Of a DNA stretch of 64,000 nt, positions 1 through 10,889 are shown one piece after another. Numbering within the stretch: the stretch's first letter is position 1; every line of letters begins with the position of its first letter. Under the pieces are notes generated by a model, which was not told the origin of the DNA, ran no database searches, and saw only the letters and a program-made list of their open reading frames with translations. The translations under genes were made by a program, and so were the position numbers. The stretch comes from Letharia columbiana (lineage: Eukaryota; Ascomycota; Lecanoromycetes; Lecanorales; Parmeliaceae), in the NCBI RefSeq assembly GCF_014066305.1, contig NW_023501052.1:618501-682500 (forward strand), given 5' to 3'.

Positions 1-1140
1 AGAAGCATGTAAGCAGAGCATAGATCTAGGAGGGTGGGAGGTCTGGAAGACGGACAATAGCGATCAAAGCCGCAGTCGTTAAGTTGTCATGATATTGTAC
101 TTCGCCGTAAGTAGACACCCATCTTTGGACCAATTCAAAACGAACGCTGAAGCAGATAACGCTGACAAGGTCGAAGAGAAAAAGGAGAAGACGGATTGGT
201 TGAGTGCTAGGGTAGCCGATGGCACACTTTTGAAGACATCTGATGAAAGACATCGTGTCTTCGAATCGCTGCAGTGGTTGAAATTGATGAATGAGGAAGG
301 GAGGCCGCTGATGTACACATATACTTGTTCATACATCGATGTTACATGCGACCCTCCGTACCTAAGTTGCCCATTCGCGTAGGTCGGCTGAGAGTTGTCG
401 TTGAACACGAGATGGGGCGGGGGATTTCTGAATACGAGGTCGATCGGCATTGTTGATGTGACGGAAATAGCTCCCAAACGTCCCGCGATCGCGCGCTAAG
501 AGCAGTGAGCCACGCGGCCGATTTTGTTGTCGAGCTTTTACTTCGATAAGAACGGTATAGGTTTCGAAGATTTGTTGGATAAACAGGATACTAGCTGATA
601 CTCTGGGATTAATTCTGCTGTTTGTCTATCTGGACTGCCAGACATGCTGCGAGAAAAGTTTGCAATTGTAAGTTTGCAGTTGTTGCGGTACGAATCCCAA
701 ATATGTTGTGTCATGACAGCGGAAACTTTCGACTTGATGACCATAATTTGGGCGCTTGAGACTGCCACTTTCCTGGTAGCTTGCCTACTATTTTGGCGCT
801 CAGCGGGTCACACGCTACCCTTTCTCGTGTCAAAGAGTTTTATGCGTCGTAGCTACCATAATAATATACGTAAGAAAGGAAGAGCAGATGCTGGCAGTGA
901 GAAGTTGCGAGGCCTCGCCTAGTGCGGCTACGAGAGAAGGTTTGGCAGAAGGGCGGCTACGGGCACTCTAATTCGCGTGCTTTCTCCGACGACTGTCCAT
1001 CATTGCTACCATCGTCAATGTGAAGACGATATCATTGCCTTTTGTGTGCAAGAGTCCCAAGAAAGAGATCGTTTCGTCGAGCGTTGTCATGTCCCATAGA
1101 ATTCCCATATCTTTGATTGTCGGCGCTCGGGATGTGTTTT
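1..1140. other. Ordinary-composition flank, no supported gene
   Basis: This stretch has a balanced base composition, unlike the AT-rich DNA that follows at 1,141. It contains only short open frames. The best is a 97-codon plus-strand frame at 89-382 with a charged, lysine/glutamate-rich middle, and an overlapping minus-strand frame at 79-477. Neither shows a domain, a splice-site pattern or a motif I recognise. It could be the decayed end of a gene that lies mostly outside the window, but I cannot support a gene call. Confidence 0.4.
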
Positions 1141-1379
1141 TATGAATTGCAAATTAAATAAGAATGCTTGGCAAAGCTGACCCAGCTCCGCCTCCGACTT
1201 TTTGTTAGCGCTATTCATAGAAAATTGTAGAGAACGTACTTATTATTCTTGCAATAGCCACTGTCGTCTACTATCTTAGTTGAATATTCGCGATACTGAA
1301 GCTAGTAGGTATATACGCTTTTTCTAGTATTTTGCCTTAGCCTTTACTCTAGACGCGATATTATTATTTAGAAAAAATC

Positions 1380-2360
1380 TCTCTATACGCCAGCGTATCT
1401 AACTCTTACTTAAATTTTATTAGCGACCTAAAGTTATAGCTAGAGATACTCGTTTTAGTATATTAATAGCGTATCGATAGAAGCGAAATCTTATTATCTA
1501 TAGTGATATCGTAATCTCTTATAATAGATATATTTATATATAAGGGCAATATTATAATCTCTTATCTACTATTTTAAACGCTTTTCTTAACTATTAGCGT
1601 TAAAAGTCGTAGCTATATTAAGATAAATTAGCGCGATTCTTAAAAGAGAAGTAGAATATCGAGGTTTATAAGTTTATCGTCTATAGGACTCTAAAATAAG
1701 CTAGAGTTATATATAAGAAGGATTAAAAAATTAATTCTTAAAGTAATATACTTTATATTATATAATAGACGTTTATGAATTAAATTAAGACGAAGCAACT
1801 AGTCTTTATTAATAAGTCGTTATTTAAGTTATAAATAATGTAACGATCTATAGTCTATACTTCTATCGATAACCCTACTTAATATTATAGTAATATAAGA
1901 TAAGATAATACTTTTAGTATTCTATCTATATATATCACTGCTTAATACTTATTCTATACTAAAATTAAGAAAGATTATTATAGTAAGAAAGATATTCTCG
2001 ACTAGCTAATTAATCGATTACTTTCTCTTTATAACGAGTATTTTAAAAAGCGTAGTATTATTGTTCTAAATAATATTAGCGTTTATATCGATTCTCGTAT
2101 TATTAAGATTATATAGATTAAAGACTATCTTATTAAATATCTCTCTTTATACTCGTCTAACTATAATTCTATCGAATTAATATTTAGTATTCTTAAGGCG
2201 TAGATACGACGTTATTTTAAGACCTTTTAATACGTCTTTTAGAATAACTTTAAAGAATTTCTAAAGTATACGATTGATATTAATAGTTATAATAGATTTA
2301 CGATAAAGTATTTTAAGTATAGCACTATAAACTATATATTTAATAGTAAAATTAAGATAT
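1380..2360 (+). pseudogene. Tc1/mariner DDE transposase relic
   Basis: Frame-by-frame reading of the plus strand gives the C-terminal half of a fungal Tc1/mariner (DDE_3 type) transposase. Around 2,051-2,083 is RSIIVLNNISVYI, where families normally have an aspartate before the second asparagine. Around 2,140-2,220 is YSSNYNSIELIFSILKA followed by a stop and IRRYF, the usual proline-rich 'YSPD.NPIE' segment and 'LKxWIRR' block. Around 1,900-1,935 is DNTFSILSIYITA. Stops stand where tryptophan or glutamine codons are expected (TGG to TAG, CAA to TAA), and the catalytic aspartate is replaced by asparagine. All changes are C-to-T or G-to-A, as RIP produces. The gene is dead. The N-terminal DNA-binding part is too decayed for me to place, so the start is approximate. 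Confidence 0.78.
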
Positions 2361-2399
2361 TTAAATAAGATTTAAAGTATTTAACTATGGAGATTATAG

Positions 2400-3725
2400 A
2401 GTAATTACGATAAAATACTATATAATATTAATTAAATCCCTTACTTTATCTTTATTCTTATTTTAATTATTCTAGAGTATAAGTATATTAATAAATCTTT
2501 TTTTATAAGATCTTAAAGACTAATAGATCTCCTTTTAGGTCTTAAAGAAGACTATATAATAGATCTTTACTTATTATATATTTATAGATATTAATAAACG
2601 CGTTAGATAGAGCTTTTATATTATCTATATCTTATATCTACTACTTAATAAACGCCTAGACCTAATAGATCTAAAGCTTTCTCGCCGCTTTATTTATACC
2701 CTTCTTCTTCTACTACCAGAAGCGCTTAATAATATCTTTCTCTTTAATGCGCGTATTGATAAAACTTAACCGTTACGGAGACGGTATTTTTATTCGCGAA
2801 ACCTCTATAGTAGTAGAAGGAGGAGGAGAAGGAGGGACATCAATTAATTGCTATTATAAATAGCTATTAAGATATTAAGGCGATATAAAAGGATATATAA
2901 GCGAAGGCTAGTAAGAAGAAAGCTGATAAGAAGGAGGCTAATAGAATTGCTACGAGTGTGATGGCTAACTTTCTTTATTAACTATACTCGCTATAGACTT
3001 TATACTCTTTAGTAGATTAAGCTTTATTTACTACTCTATTATAGCCTTTATTTACTTTATTAAAATTATCTTCTTCTTCTTCTAACTATTATTATTAACG
3101 CTAGAGTTTATATTTATAAAGATCTTATATACGAGTAGAGGAGACTAATATTAAGTAATCTAATCGTCTTAAATAGTAGTAATCTATCTCTCTCTCATTA
3201 TAGCGTTTATCTTATAATATTTATTATTCTTATTAATTTAATAGATACTCTTATATTTATAACTTATAATCTAATATTTCTATTTAGTAATTAATTACTT
3301 TAAATAATTACTAAGAGCCTTTTATCGATCGCGAATAATAGTATACTAATCTTTAAGATTACTAGTTCTTATTTAACGATAAAAAGAAGATTATATAAAC
3401 TTATTTACGATTTAAATATCTCTTTTAAAATCGATGCGATCGATATAAATAAGCTTTATATCGAGGATATATTTAAAACGCTTTTATTACTCGACTATAG
3501 TAATAGATTTAACTCGCTACTCTTACTATTTAATAGATATAATATTTAGAGTAAAGTTCTAACGTATTTTCTTAGAGTAAGTAAATCTCGCTTATTCTCG
3601 AATCTTATTAAGATTACTAATATCGTATTACTCTATAGCTATATTAAGATCGATATTTAAGATATAAATATCGAAGCTTTCTTTAATATATAGGCCTTTT
3701 ATTTTTTTAAACTATTTAATAGACT
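2400..3725. other. Decayed AT-rich sequence inside the mariner element, unassigned
   Basis: This stretch lies between the transposase relic and the left LTR of the nested retroelement. It is RIP-type AT-rich sequence with almost no CpA or TpG. It is longer than a mariner 3' region should be, so it probably contains another decayed insertion or a second, unrecognised part of the element. I found no readable domain on either strand. A slightly GC-richer patch at 2,690-2,950 has purine-rich runs (aggaggagg, aagaagaaagc) but no sustained frame. Confidence 0.4.
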
Positions 3726-3812
3726 TTTAAAATTTTTTTTAACCCCTTAATAAAATATTTATAAAAAATTTTTTTAAAGGTTTTTTTTTAAAAATTTTTT
3801 TTAGCCCTATAA
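3725..3812. other. Homopolymer-only block at the LTR edge
   Basis: The sequence here is almost only runs of A and T, with small patches such as aacccctt and aaagg. It stands exactly where the 5' end of the left LTR should be: the matching right LTR begins TGTTACGAGC at 10,601, and the recognisable left copy only starts near 3,812 with agccctataactagcggg. Similar blocks occur at other repeat junctions in the window, so a consensus artefact is as likely as real low-complexity DNA. Confidence 0.5.
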
Positions 3813-4525
3813 CTAGCGGGCCTTAGCGAAGACATCCTCTATTATATTATACCTTCTTTTCACCTATATAGTTCGATACCTTAGTTATCTTATTAAATAT
3901 ACCTATATTAATATTATATCTATATTAGTTCTAATACTATAACTAAGATTAACTTACTTATTTCATTTATATTAGCGAACGAATTCAAAGAAACGCGCTA
4001 GTAGAGGCTTTAATAAGAAATTAAGTTAAGCTATCGTATTTCTAAGTAAGTCTATTAGATAGATAAATCGATTTTAAAGAGCTTAAAAGGAATAGCGAAA
4101 CGGCCTCGGCAAATAGTGGTCGAGGGATAAAGAAGGTATTAGACTATTCGTATGGCTAGCGAATCAAAAGAAATAGCCAATACCATCTTATATCTTCATA
4201 TTTAAAATACACACCAGTAGTACCACTTGCAACTTTATATACTATAACGTCTAGGGTTTTCAACGAGGCCCTAATTAGATAAGAAACGGCCGAGTTATAG
4301 CCAATCTAGAATACTATTCTTTAAACCGAAACTTCCTCGTATATAACTTCTCTACGAGATAAGGGACCCCCTAAGCGGAGTAAGTACACTCGAAAGACTA
4401 CTATTTAAAGTACTTATAGTCTTCTTAACGCCTTAAACAATTAAGAAATAAGTGTATTAAGCCCCCGCAAAGAAATAACCTCGCCTCGAACTTTATAGTA
4501 AAAATTTTTATTCTCAACATCGAAT
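3812..4525 (+). repeat. Left LTR of the chromovirus (family A), mutated
   Basis: The segment starts with a mutated version of the LTR motif ctagcgggccttggcggagg and has the same block order as the unmutated LTR at 62,130-62,740: tagttcgatacctta, then a segment near 4,385-4,440 that matches 62,565-62,600 (ttaaagtacttatagtctt here, ttcaaagtactcatagtctt there), then cccccgcaaagaaa. The 3' limit is placed near ctcaaca (about 4,525) because LTRs of this class end in CA; this is approximate. No intact primer-binding site could be assigned with confidence. Confidence 0.65.
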
Positions 4526-4649
4526 AATTTCGACGCGCCTTCGAGAAACTTTACTGCTCTCTAGTACATCTGGTGTCCCCAACACCTATTCTTTCGAAGT
4601 ATTTAAACTCCTCTCCACTTTTTTTTCTTTTTTTTCTTATAGCGAAGTT

Positions 4650-5970
4650 CAATATCGAAAGAATAAATTAAATTAAGACTCTACTAGAGTAAATTAAGTT
4701 TCGAAAGGTATTAGTTCTATTAGATAATGCATAGTCTAACGAGTTAGACTCGATAAATACGTCTTAGGATATCGCTAATAGTCTATAACTATAATATTAA
4801 ATTAAGTACTAACCTAACGAATTTATAACTATATTAAATGAAATTCGTTAGAAGCGAGACGATTTTCGAGAGGTTATTACTCGATATTACGCCGCCGTAA
4901 TAAAAAAGAATCTAGCTATAAACGATTTATATTAGACTTATAGAATAATCGAGAAGATAAATTAACTAGCCCGAGACTTTTAGAAGAATATAACTTCTCT
5001 ATAGCGGAAAGTTAATAACCTTAAGATATAGTTAATAAAAGACTTACGACTATCATCGATCGAGGAGAAAACGCACGCCTAGACGTTTAAAAGAGAAATT
5101 AGTTAAGGTCTTAGACCTACCTCTATTTATCGACGATAACGACTCTATCTAAGAACGACTAATTCTTTAGAATAGAATAGAAATTTAAGGCTAATAGCGA
5201 TTATTATCTTATCGAGAACTCTAAGATAGTCTACGTAGTCTTATAACTCGGCGATAAGACTATATAATATACGATATATAGAAGACTTCGAAACTCCATT
5301 AACTTATATTAGTCTTTTACTAAGATTATAGACGAGTTAGCCGATATTTATGAGAACTTAGATCGACGTAGTAATATATTACGTAATATATATAGCTCTA
5401 TAATAAAAGACTTAACCCTTTATCGACTTCTATTTAGACTTTATTCGACTAGATATTATCCTTAACTATAACAAAACTCTTATACTAGAGAACTATCTTC
5501 TTAAGAAACTAAGAAAGAAACTAAAAAAGGTATAGTAGGTCGTAGAAGGTTTTACTACCTTAAAGGCTATAAAGAAATATCTTCGAAAGCTAGATAACTT
5601 ATAACGTGCTAATTATAAGAATTCTAAGTTTATAAAGACTACTATTAAGTTAACTATAATACGAATATCGACGATAGCACCCGCGGCCAATATACGCCTT
5701 ATACTCATTACCGGGTTTAGTTCAAGTACAACCACTACGCCTCTAAATATTACGATCGATTTAAAATTAAGGGAACCAATATGCTATAACTGCGGTAAGA
5801 AAGGCTACTATCGAAAGGACTATATAATAACTACCCAAATCGAGGCCGGTAAAAAGGCCTTCGAGGAAGCACGACTCCACGCGTTAGAAATAGACGAAGA
5901 ATTCGAAATCGATAACGTCGATATCACGGGTAGCGACGATTTTTTTTCGGATTCGGAAAACGAATAGCCT
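4650..5970 (+). pseudogene. gag relic with zinc knuckle
   Basis: Plus-strand frame with many stops. At 5,782-5,823 the sequence reads CYNCGKKGYYRKDY, a CCHC zinc knuckle in which the histidine and the last cysteine are both tyrosine. Each change needs one C-to-T or G-to-A step. An acidic stretch follows (about 5,890-5,970). In the intact family this protein forms the capsid and binds the element RNA. The start near 4,650 is set only by the end of the leader and is uncertain. Confidence 0.7.
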
Positions 5971-8900
5971 CTTTTAAAGTTACGATAAGAGGTACTTATA
6001 AAGTATACCTAATAGACACTCTCTAATAACGCCCTAGCACGTCGTCCTTTTCGTATATAAGTTACGCTTTCTTTATAAGAGGGAGAATCTATTTACTTAA
6101 GAACTCCCTTATAGATAGTAAATATATCGAGTACTTATATAGTTATAAACGAGTTCTTAGTCTCAGCGATATATAAAGCCTTATATCTAGAAATTACTCT
6201 CTCACTATTACAACCTAAATCACTAAGAGATTATAACGACTAGATCGTAAAACGACTAATTATATACTACTTACTCTTAACGATAATAGTAAAAGACTAT
6301 TAAGAAGAAATATATCTAATACTAATTACATTATTAAAATACGATATAATAGTCGAGAAACCTTAAATGAATAAATACGGAGGTAGTTCTTGATATGTTA
6401 TAGGATAAGATACTCTTTCTACTCGGTCGATATAATTATAATAATAATTAGATATTAATAATAAACGAACTCCCCTTTCTATTAACTCCGGACCTTCGGC
6501 TACCTATACTACTCACCCCTCTACCTATTATACTAAAACGATAAAGCCCTCCCTCTACTTACTTGCGATAACGAGACTAATTCGAATATCTTCTTATTAA
6601 ATAAGGACGAGAATAGTAAGGAGTCTAAGTTTATTAATATCGCTAAGATTAATATAGCGGCCTACTATTAACTGGCCCGTGAAAAAGATAATAAGCTATT
6701 TATATTAATAATGAATGAGATCTATAATAACTCGCCTATATCATATACGCCTCCTCTATCTCGAATATCTCGCGGAACTCGTATATCGGTTAATAAACCG
6801 TATCTCTGCAACTTAGAAAAGAAATATAAAAGATATTATAGTTCTAATTGCCCTATTTAGATTAATAGCATCGACGAGATTAGTTCTAAGAAGGTGAAAC
6901 ATAAGCTATCTGCGGAGTATTACGACTATCTCGATGTTTTCGATAGAACTAAGACGGATATACTTCCCCTATATCGTTCTTATAATCACAAGCTGAAATT
7001 TAACGATAGCTTCGATAAAACGAAACTTTCGAAAAGTAGAATCTATTTAATATCGGGATATAAACTAAAATAGATAAAGAAGTACCTGAATGAATATTTA
7101 AAGAAGGGATTCATAATATTAAGCTATACACTATTCGCCTTACCTATCCTATTCGCGGAAAAGCCGAATAAAGAATTACGTTTTTATGTGGACTATCGAA
7201 AGCTAAACGCTATTATTAAAAGGAATCAATACCTAATTTCATTAATAGATAAGGTTTTGGCAAGGATTTAGAGATGTAAATATCTTACTCGATTGAATAT
7301 TATAGCCGCGTTTAATAAACTACGTATACACCTCGATAGCGAGAATTTCACTACTTTTATTATCTCTCTTAAAGTATATAAGTATTAAATCCTCCCCTTC
7401 GATCTAATTAACGGCTTAGTCACATATTAATAATATATAAATAATATTCTATTCGAGTATCTAAACGACTTCTATTAGGTCTATCTCGATAATATACTTA
7501 TCTATAGTAAGATAAAAAAGAAATACGTTCAACACGTTAGATAAATCCTTTAGAAATTAAGGGACGTCGGCCTTTCAGGTAAATATTCTTAAATGCGAAT
7601 TCCACGTCTAGAAAACTAAATTTTTAGGTCTACTAATGTCTATAGACGGGTTACAAATAAACCTCTATTAAAATCTAGACTATTATCGAGTAAATTATAT
7701 CTATTAACCTTAAAGAGGTATAGGCCTTTATCGGATTTTTGCAATTTTTATCGGCGGTTTATTAGAGACTTCTCTAAAATAGTTAAATCTATAATAAAAC
7801 TCATCGTAAAAGAGGCTATATTTAATTAGTCCCCAGCATATTAAGAGGCCTTTTATTTTCTGAAAGTCGCCGTTATGAAAGTCTTAGTTCTACGTTATTT
7901 CGATAGAATAAAGAACGTCGTTCTAGAGACTAACTCTTTCGACTACGTTAACGAAGATATTCTTTCTTAATACGACGATAAGGGAGTGCTTTACCCGATA
8001 GCCTTCTATAGTAAGAACCTTACTTTAGTCGAGTATAACTATTAGATCTACGATAAGGAGTTACTAGCTATTATTCGCTATCTTAAATACTAGCGTCCTA
8101 AACTAAAATACATCGATATCTCTATTAAGATCTTCACGAACTATAAGAGCTTAATATACTTCGCCGAAGGAAGAGACCTTAGCCGTCGTTAGGCCCGCTA
8201 TTTGAATATACTATTCGAATTTAATATAAAGATTATCTATCGATTAGAACCTTAGAACGTTAAGGCGAATATACTTATACGAATAGCTAGATATAAATTA
8301 ATCGATTTCGAGAACGAACGATTACGTTAATAGCATTAAATAATTCTTATCCCTAATCGATTAAAATTAAATAGCGAATATATCGACGTATATATAATCG
8401 ACAACTCTTATCTATTATAAGATAGTAGGGGCTAATAAGAAAGACGAGTATTATATGGAAATTCGTAAGGCTATCGCCGAAAATAAAGATAAGTTTCGAG
8501 GGATTACTCTTAGTAAATACTTCGTATAAGACGAGGTGCTTTATTATTAGAATCGTTTATGGGTATTCGATAATATATATATCGATGTTATTCGAGAGGT
8601 ATACGATTAATTATTCTACGGATATCTCGAGATAGTATATACTTATAAGCTACTTAAAAGGGAATACTATTAGCGAGATATAAGGACTATCTGTAGCTAT
8701 CTACGTTTAGAATTACTATATCTATTAGAGGGCTAAAGCGCCTCGCGATCGAAAGTATAGTTTACTATAGCCTCTATTAATCCTATAGAAGCGATAATAA
8801 GATATATCGATCGACTTCGTTATAGGCTTACCTATATTCGACGACTATAACGCTATTTAAGTAGCGATCGATTAACTTATTAAGAAACGTTACTACGTAG

Positions 8901-9875
8901 CCTATTTCGATATCGATAAAGATACTATCGCTAAGAAGATAGTTAACTTACTACTTAAGAAAGTATTTCGCTTATATAATCTTATCGACCTTAATAATAT
9001 CGAATCGAGGCTCTTAATTCATAGCTATTATATAAAAGTCTTTTTGCGAGAGACTAGATATTATAGTTAAGCTATTAATAGCCTTTTACTCTAAAATCGA
9101 TAAATAGATCTAATACGAGCGAATTAGAATATAGAGCGTTATCTTCGAATATACTATAACTATATATAGGACGACTAGGTAAGATAGCTATCTATTACCG
9201 AGTTCGCCGATAATAATACTATCTTATCGGCTATCGATATCCCACCTTTCCTCGCAAATAAGGGGTTTTATCCTCGAATGACTTTTAGCTCGGATATTAC
9301 CGACTACGAGATTATACGTAAGCGTCTCGATACTACTCGAGCGGAGGATATTACGAACTATATAAAATAAGTTCTTAAGTATATTCGAAGTAATATGGAC
9401 CGCGCTTAGAAGGCCATGGTTATATAAGCTAATAAGTATCAATAAAAGATTACTTTTTAAATAGGCGATGCGGTCTTTCTAAATAGTAAGAATATTATCT
9501 TTAATCGCCCTTCCCGCAAATTAGACTATAAGAGACTCGATCTATTTAAGATTATAGGCCTTATTAGAATCTCTTATCGTCTAGAACTTCCGCTAAGTAT
9601 AAGAATCCACGACGTCTTTTCACTCTTAATCTCTTAAGTCTCGTGGTAAATAACCTATTACTAGGATAGGTAAACCCTTCGCCGGAATATATCACTATCA
9701 ACGGTCGGATCGAATAGGTTATTAAAGAAATACTTGGCTTTAAATTAATCTATGGCCGTCTTAAGTATAAGGTTAAGTAGGAAGGCCTCGATAATAACCC
9801 CATCTAGTATAATGCGGACGGCGGTGAATTCGAAAATTGCTAAGACCTGGTGGACGACTTCCATAAACGGTATCC
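5970..9875 (+). pseudogene. pol relic: protease, reverse transcriptase, RNase H, integrase, chromodomain
   Basis: Reverse transcriptase is the clearest part. At about 7,140-7,500 the frame reads PILFAEKPNKELRFYVDYRKLNAI, then LPFDLINGL and YLDNILIYS, the last corresponding to the catalytic 'YxDD' with the second aspartate changed to asparagine. RNase H lies at about 7,870-8,230. The integrase zinc-binding region is at about 8,430-8,740 and matches the unmutated copy at 62,934-63,280. A chromodomain ends the frame (about 9,660-9,830; LKYKVK, stop, EGLDNNP), followed by an unmutated tail around 9,820-9,875. Stops at former tryptophan and glutamine codons occur throughout. The protease was not confidently located. 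The gene cannot be functional. Confidence 0.82.
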
Positions 9876-10600
9876 CGAAGAGCCTCACCTATAAAGGGTT
9901 GACTCATGGGATGACAGAGGACACCCCGTTTTCAGTCGAATTGAAACCGTCCGATGTCTTCACGATAGCCTCATTTTTTTCCAAACCCGAGAATCGATCC
10001 CTCAGGCCCATGTCGATCGGGAATCAACTCATGCATGGCCTTCCGCGTAAGCCCCCCTTGCTAATACAACCCTAAAGACCTTCCGGAGCCATACCAGCAC
10101 ATACATGGACCACGCTATCGCCGTCACGAAACATAATCGATATCGGCTAAATGATATACCACAGAGAAGACTACACCAAAGTCATTTGATATTAAATTAG
10201 AGTTTTTAGCGTCTGCGGCTCGGTTCGGTTCGGGAGCCCTCAACCAATCACGTCGCATTATTCCACCGACATCTCATCCGCTCAAATACGGATTCGGAAA
10301 TCGCCATTATTTACCCCTGCGCCCATGGACACGGTTTTCGCCACACTACACCGATTTCCTCCCGGCTAGGCTCCCTACATGCGCCTACACCCCGGCTAGC
10401 GACGTCGCTACAGCGTAAATACAAAGAGCTGCTACCGTCCCCAATACCTCTCACGGAGAAAGGTGCGATGCTGGGGTTCCCGGACACGGTTATTTCTTTA
10501 CTGCTTTTACCATTTTTCAGGCGTCAAGCATGCATGCATACCCATTTTTCTACCTTTCCACTCACCAATCATGGGATATGATTTAACGAAGGGGGGGTAG
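9820..10600 (+). other. Unmutated 3' part of the chromovirus (end of pol and 3' leader)
   Basis: Base composition changes sharply here: CpA and TpG reappear and GC content is near normal. The first 50 bases complete the pol frame (acidic tail ending near 9,875). The rest is non-coding, with the polypurine tract at its end. The 107-codon frame at 9,752-10,075 is not a recognisable protein; it overlaps the chromodomain in another frame and I do not call it a gene. Confidence 0.65.
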
Positions 10601-10735
10601 TGTTACGAGCGTACCCTTAACACACCCCTCAGCCCTATGGCTAGCGGGCCTTGGCGGAGGCATCCCCTACCATATCATGCCTCCTTCCCACCTACATAGT
10701 TCGGTACCTTAGTTATCTTATTAAACATACCTATA
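10601..10735 (+). repeat. Right LTR of the chromovirus (truncated, little mutated)
   Basis: It begins TGTTACGAGC just after a polypurine tract and carries ctagcgggccttggcggagg and tagttcggtaccttagttat, matching the left copy at 3,812 and the copies at about 56,365, 61,075 and 62,130. Only about 135 bp are present before the sequence returns to the inner end of the mariner element, so most of the LTR is missing compared with the roughly 600-700 bp copy near 62,130. Confidence 0.75.
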
Positions 10736-10889
10736 TTGAATATATAGAAGCTTTAAAAATATAGAGTAGACTAGTATAAGAGTGGTAAGTATATTCTTTA
10801 CAATTTTCTATGAATAGCGCTAACAAAAAGTCGGAGGCGGAGCTAGATCAGCTTTGCCAAATATTCTTATTTTATTTTAAAATTAAAAA

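Larger units (their letters stand above)
3812..10735 (+). mobile_element. Ty3/gypsy chromovirus (LTR retrotransposon), mutated in its 5' three quarters
   Basis: Direct repeats at about 3,812-3,905 and 10,601-10,735 share ctagcgggcc and the block up to ccttagttatcttattaaa, and are the LTRs. The left LTR probably runs on to about 4,525; the right LTR is cut short. A polypurine tract (acgaaggggggg, about 10,586-10,597) lies immediately before the right LTR start TGTTACGAGC. Between the LTRs, in order, are a gag zinc knuckle, reverse transcriptase, RNase H, integrase and a terminal chromodomain, the gene order of Ty3/gypsy elements with the chromodomain of chromoviruses. Up to about 9,800 the frames are full of stops from C-to-T and G-to-A change. 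Beyond 9,820 the composition returns to normal. The element is inactive. Confidence 0.88.
1141..10885 (+). mobile_element. Tc1/mariner-type DNA transposon, RIP-mutated and split by a nested chromovirus
   Basis: The two ends are inverted copies of each other. The left end (about 1,143-1,260) contains TTGGCAAAGCTGA, CTCCGCCTCCGACTTTTTG and GCGCTATTCATAGAAAATTG. The right end (about 10,770-10,885) reads the same on the minus strand with a few C-to-T-type changes. A TA dinucleotide at 1,141-1,142 fits the TA target of Tc1/mariner elements; the right TA is ambiguous because the sequence has decayed. The transposase relic lies just inside the left end. The element is far too long for this class because a Ty3/gypsy retrotransposon occupies most of it (about 3,812-10,735). 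The outermost bases of the left end resemble the end of the shorter element at 18,537-19,365, so both belong to one family. Confidence 0.8.

Noticed and set aside
89..382. 97-codon plus-strand frame with a charged middle.
   Set aside because: No recognised motif and no support for exons on either side; it overlaps an equally long minus-strand frame.
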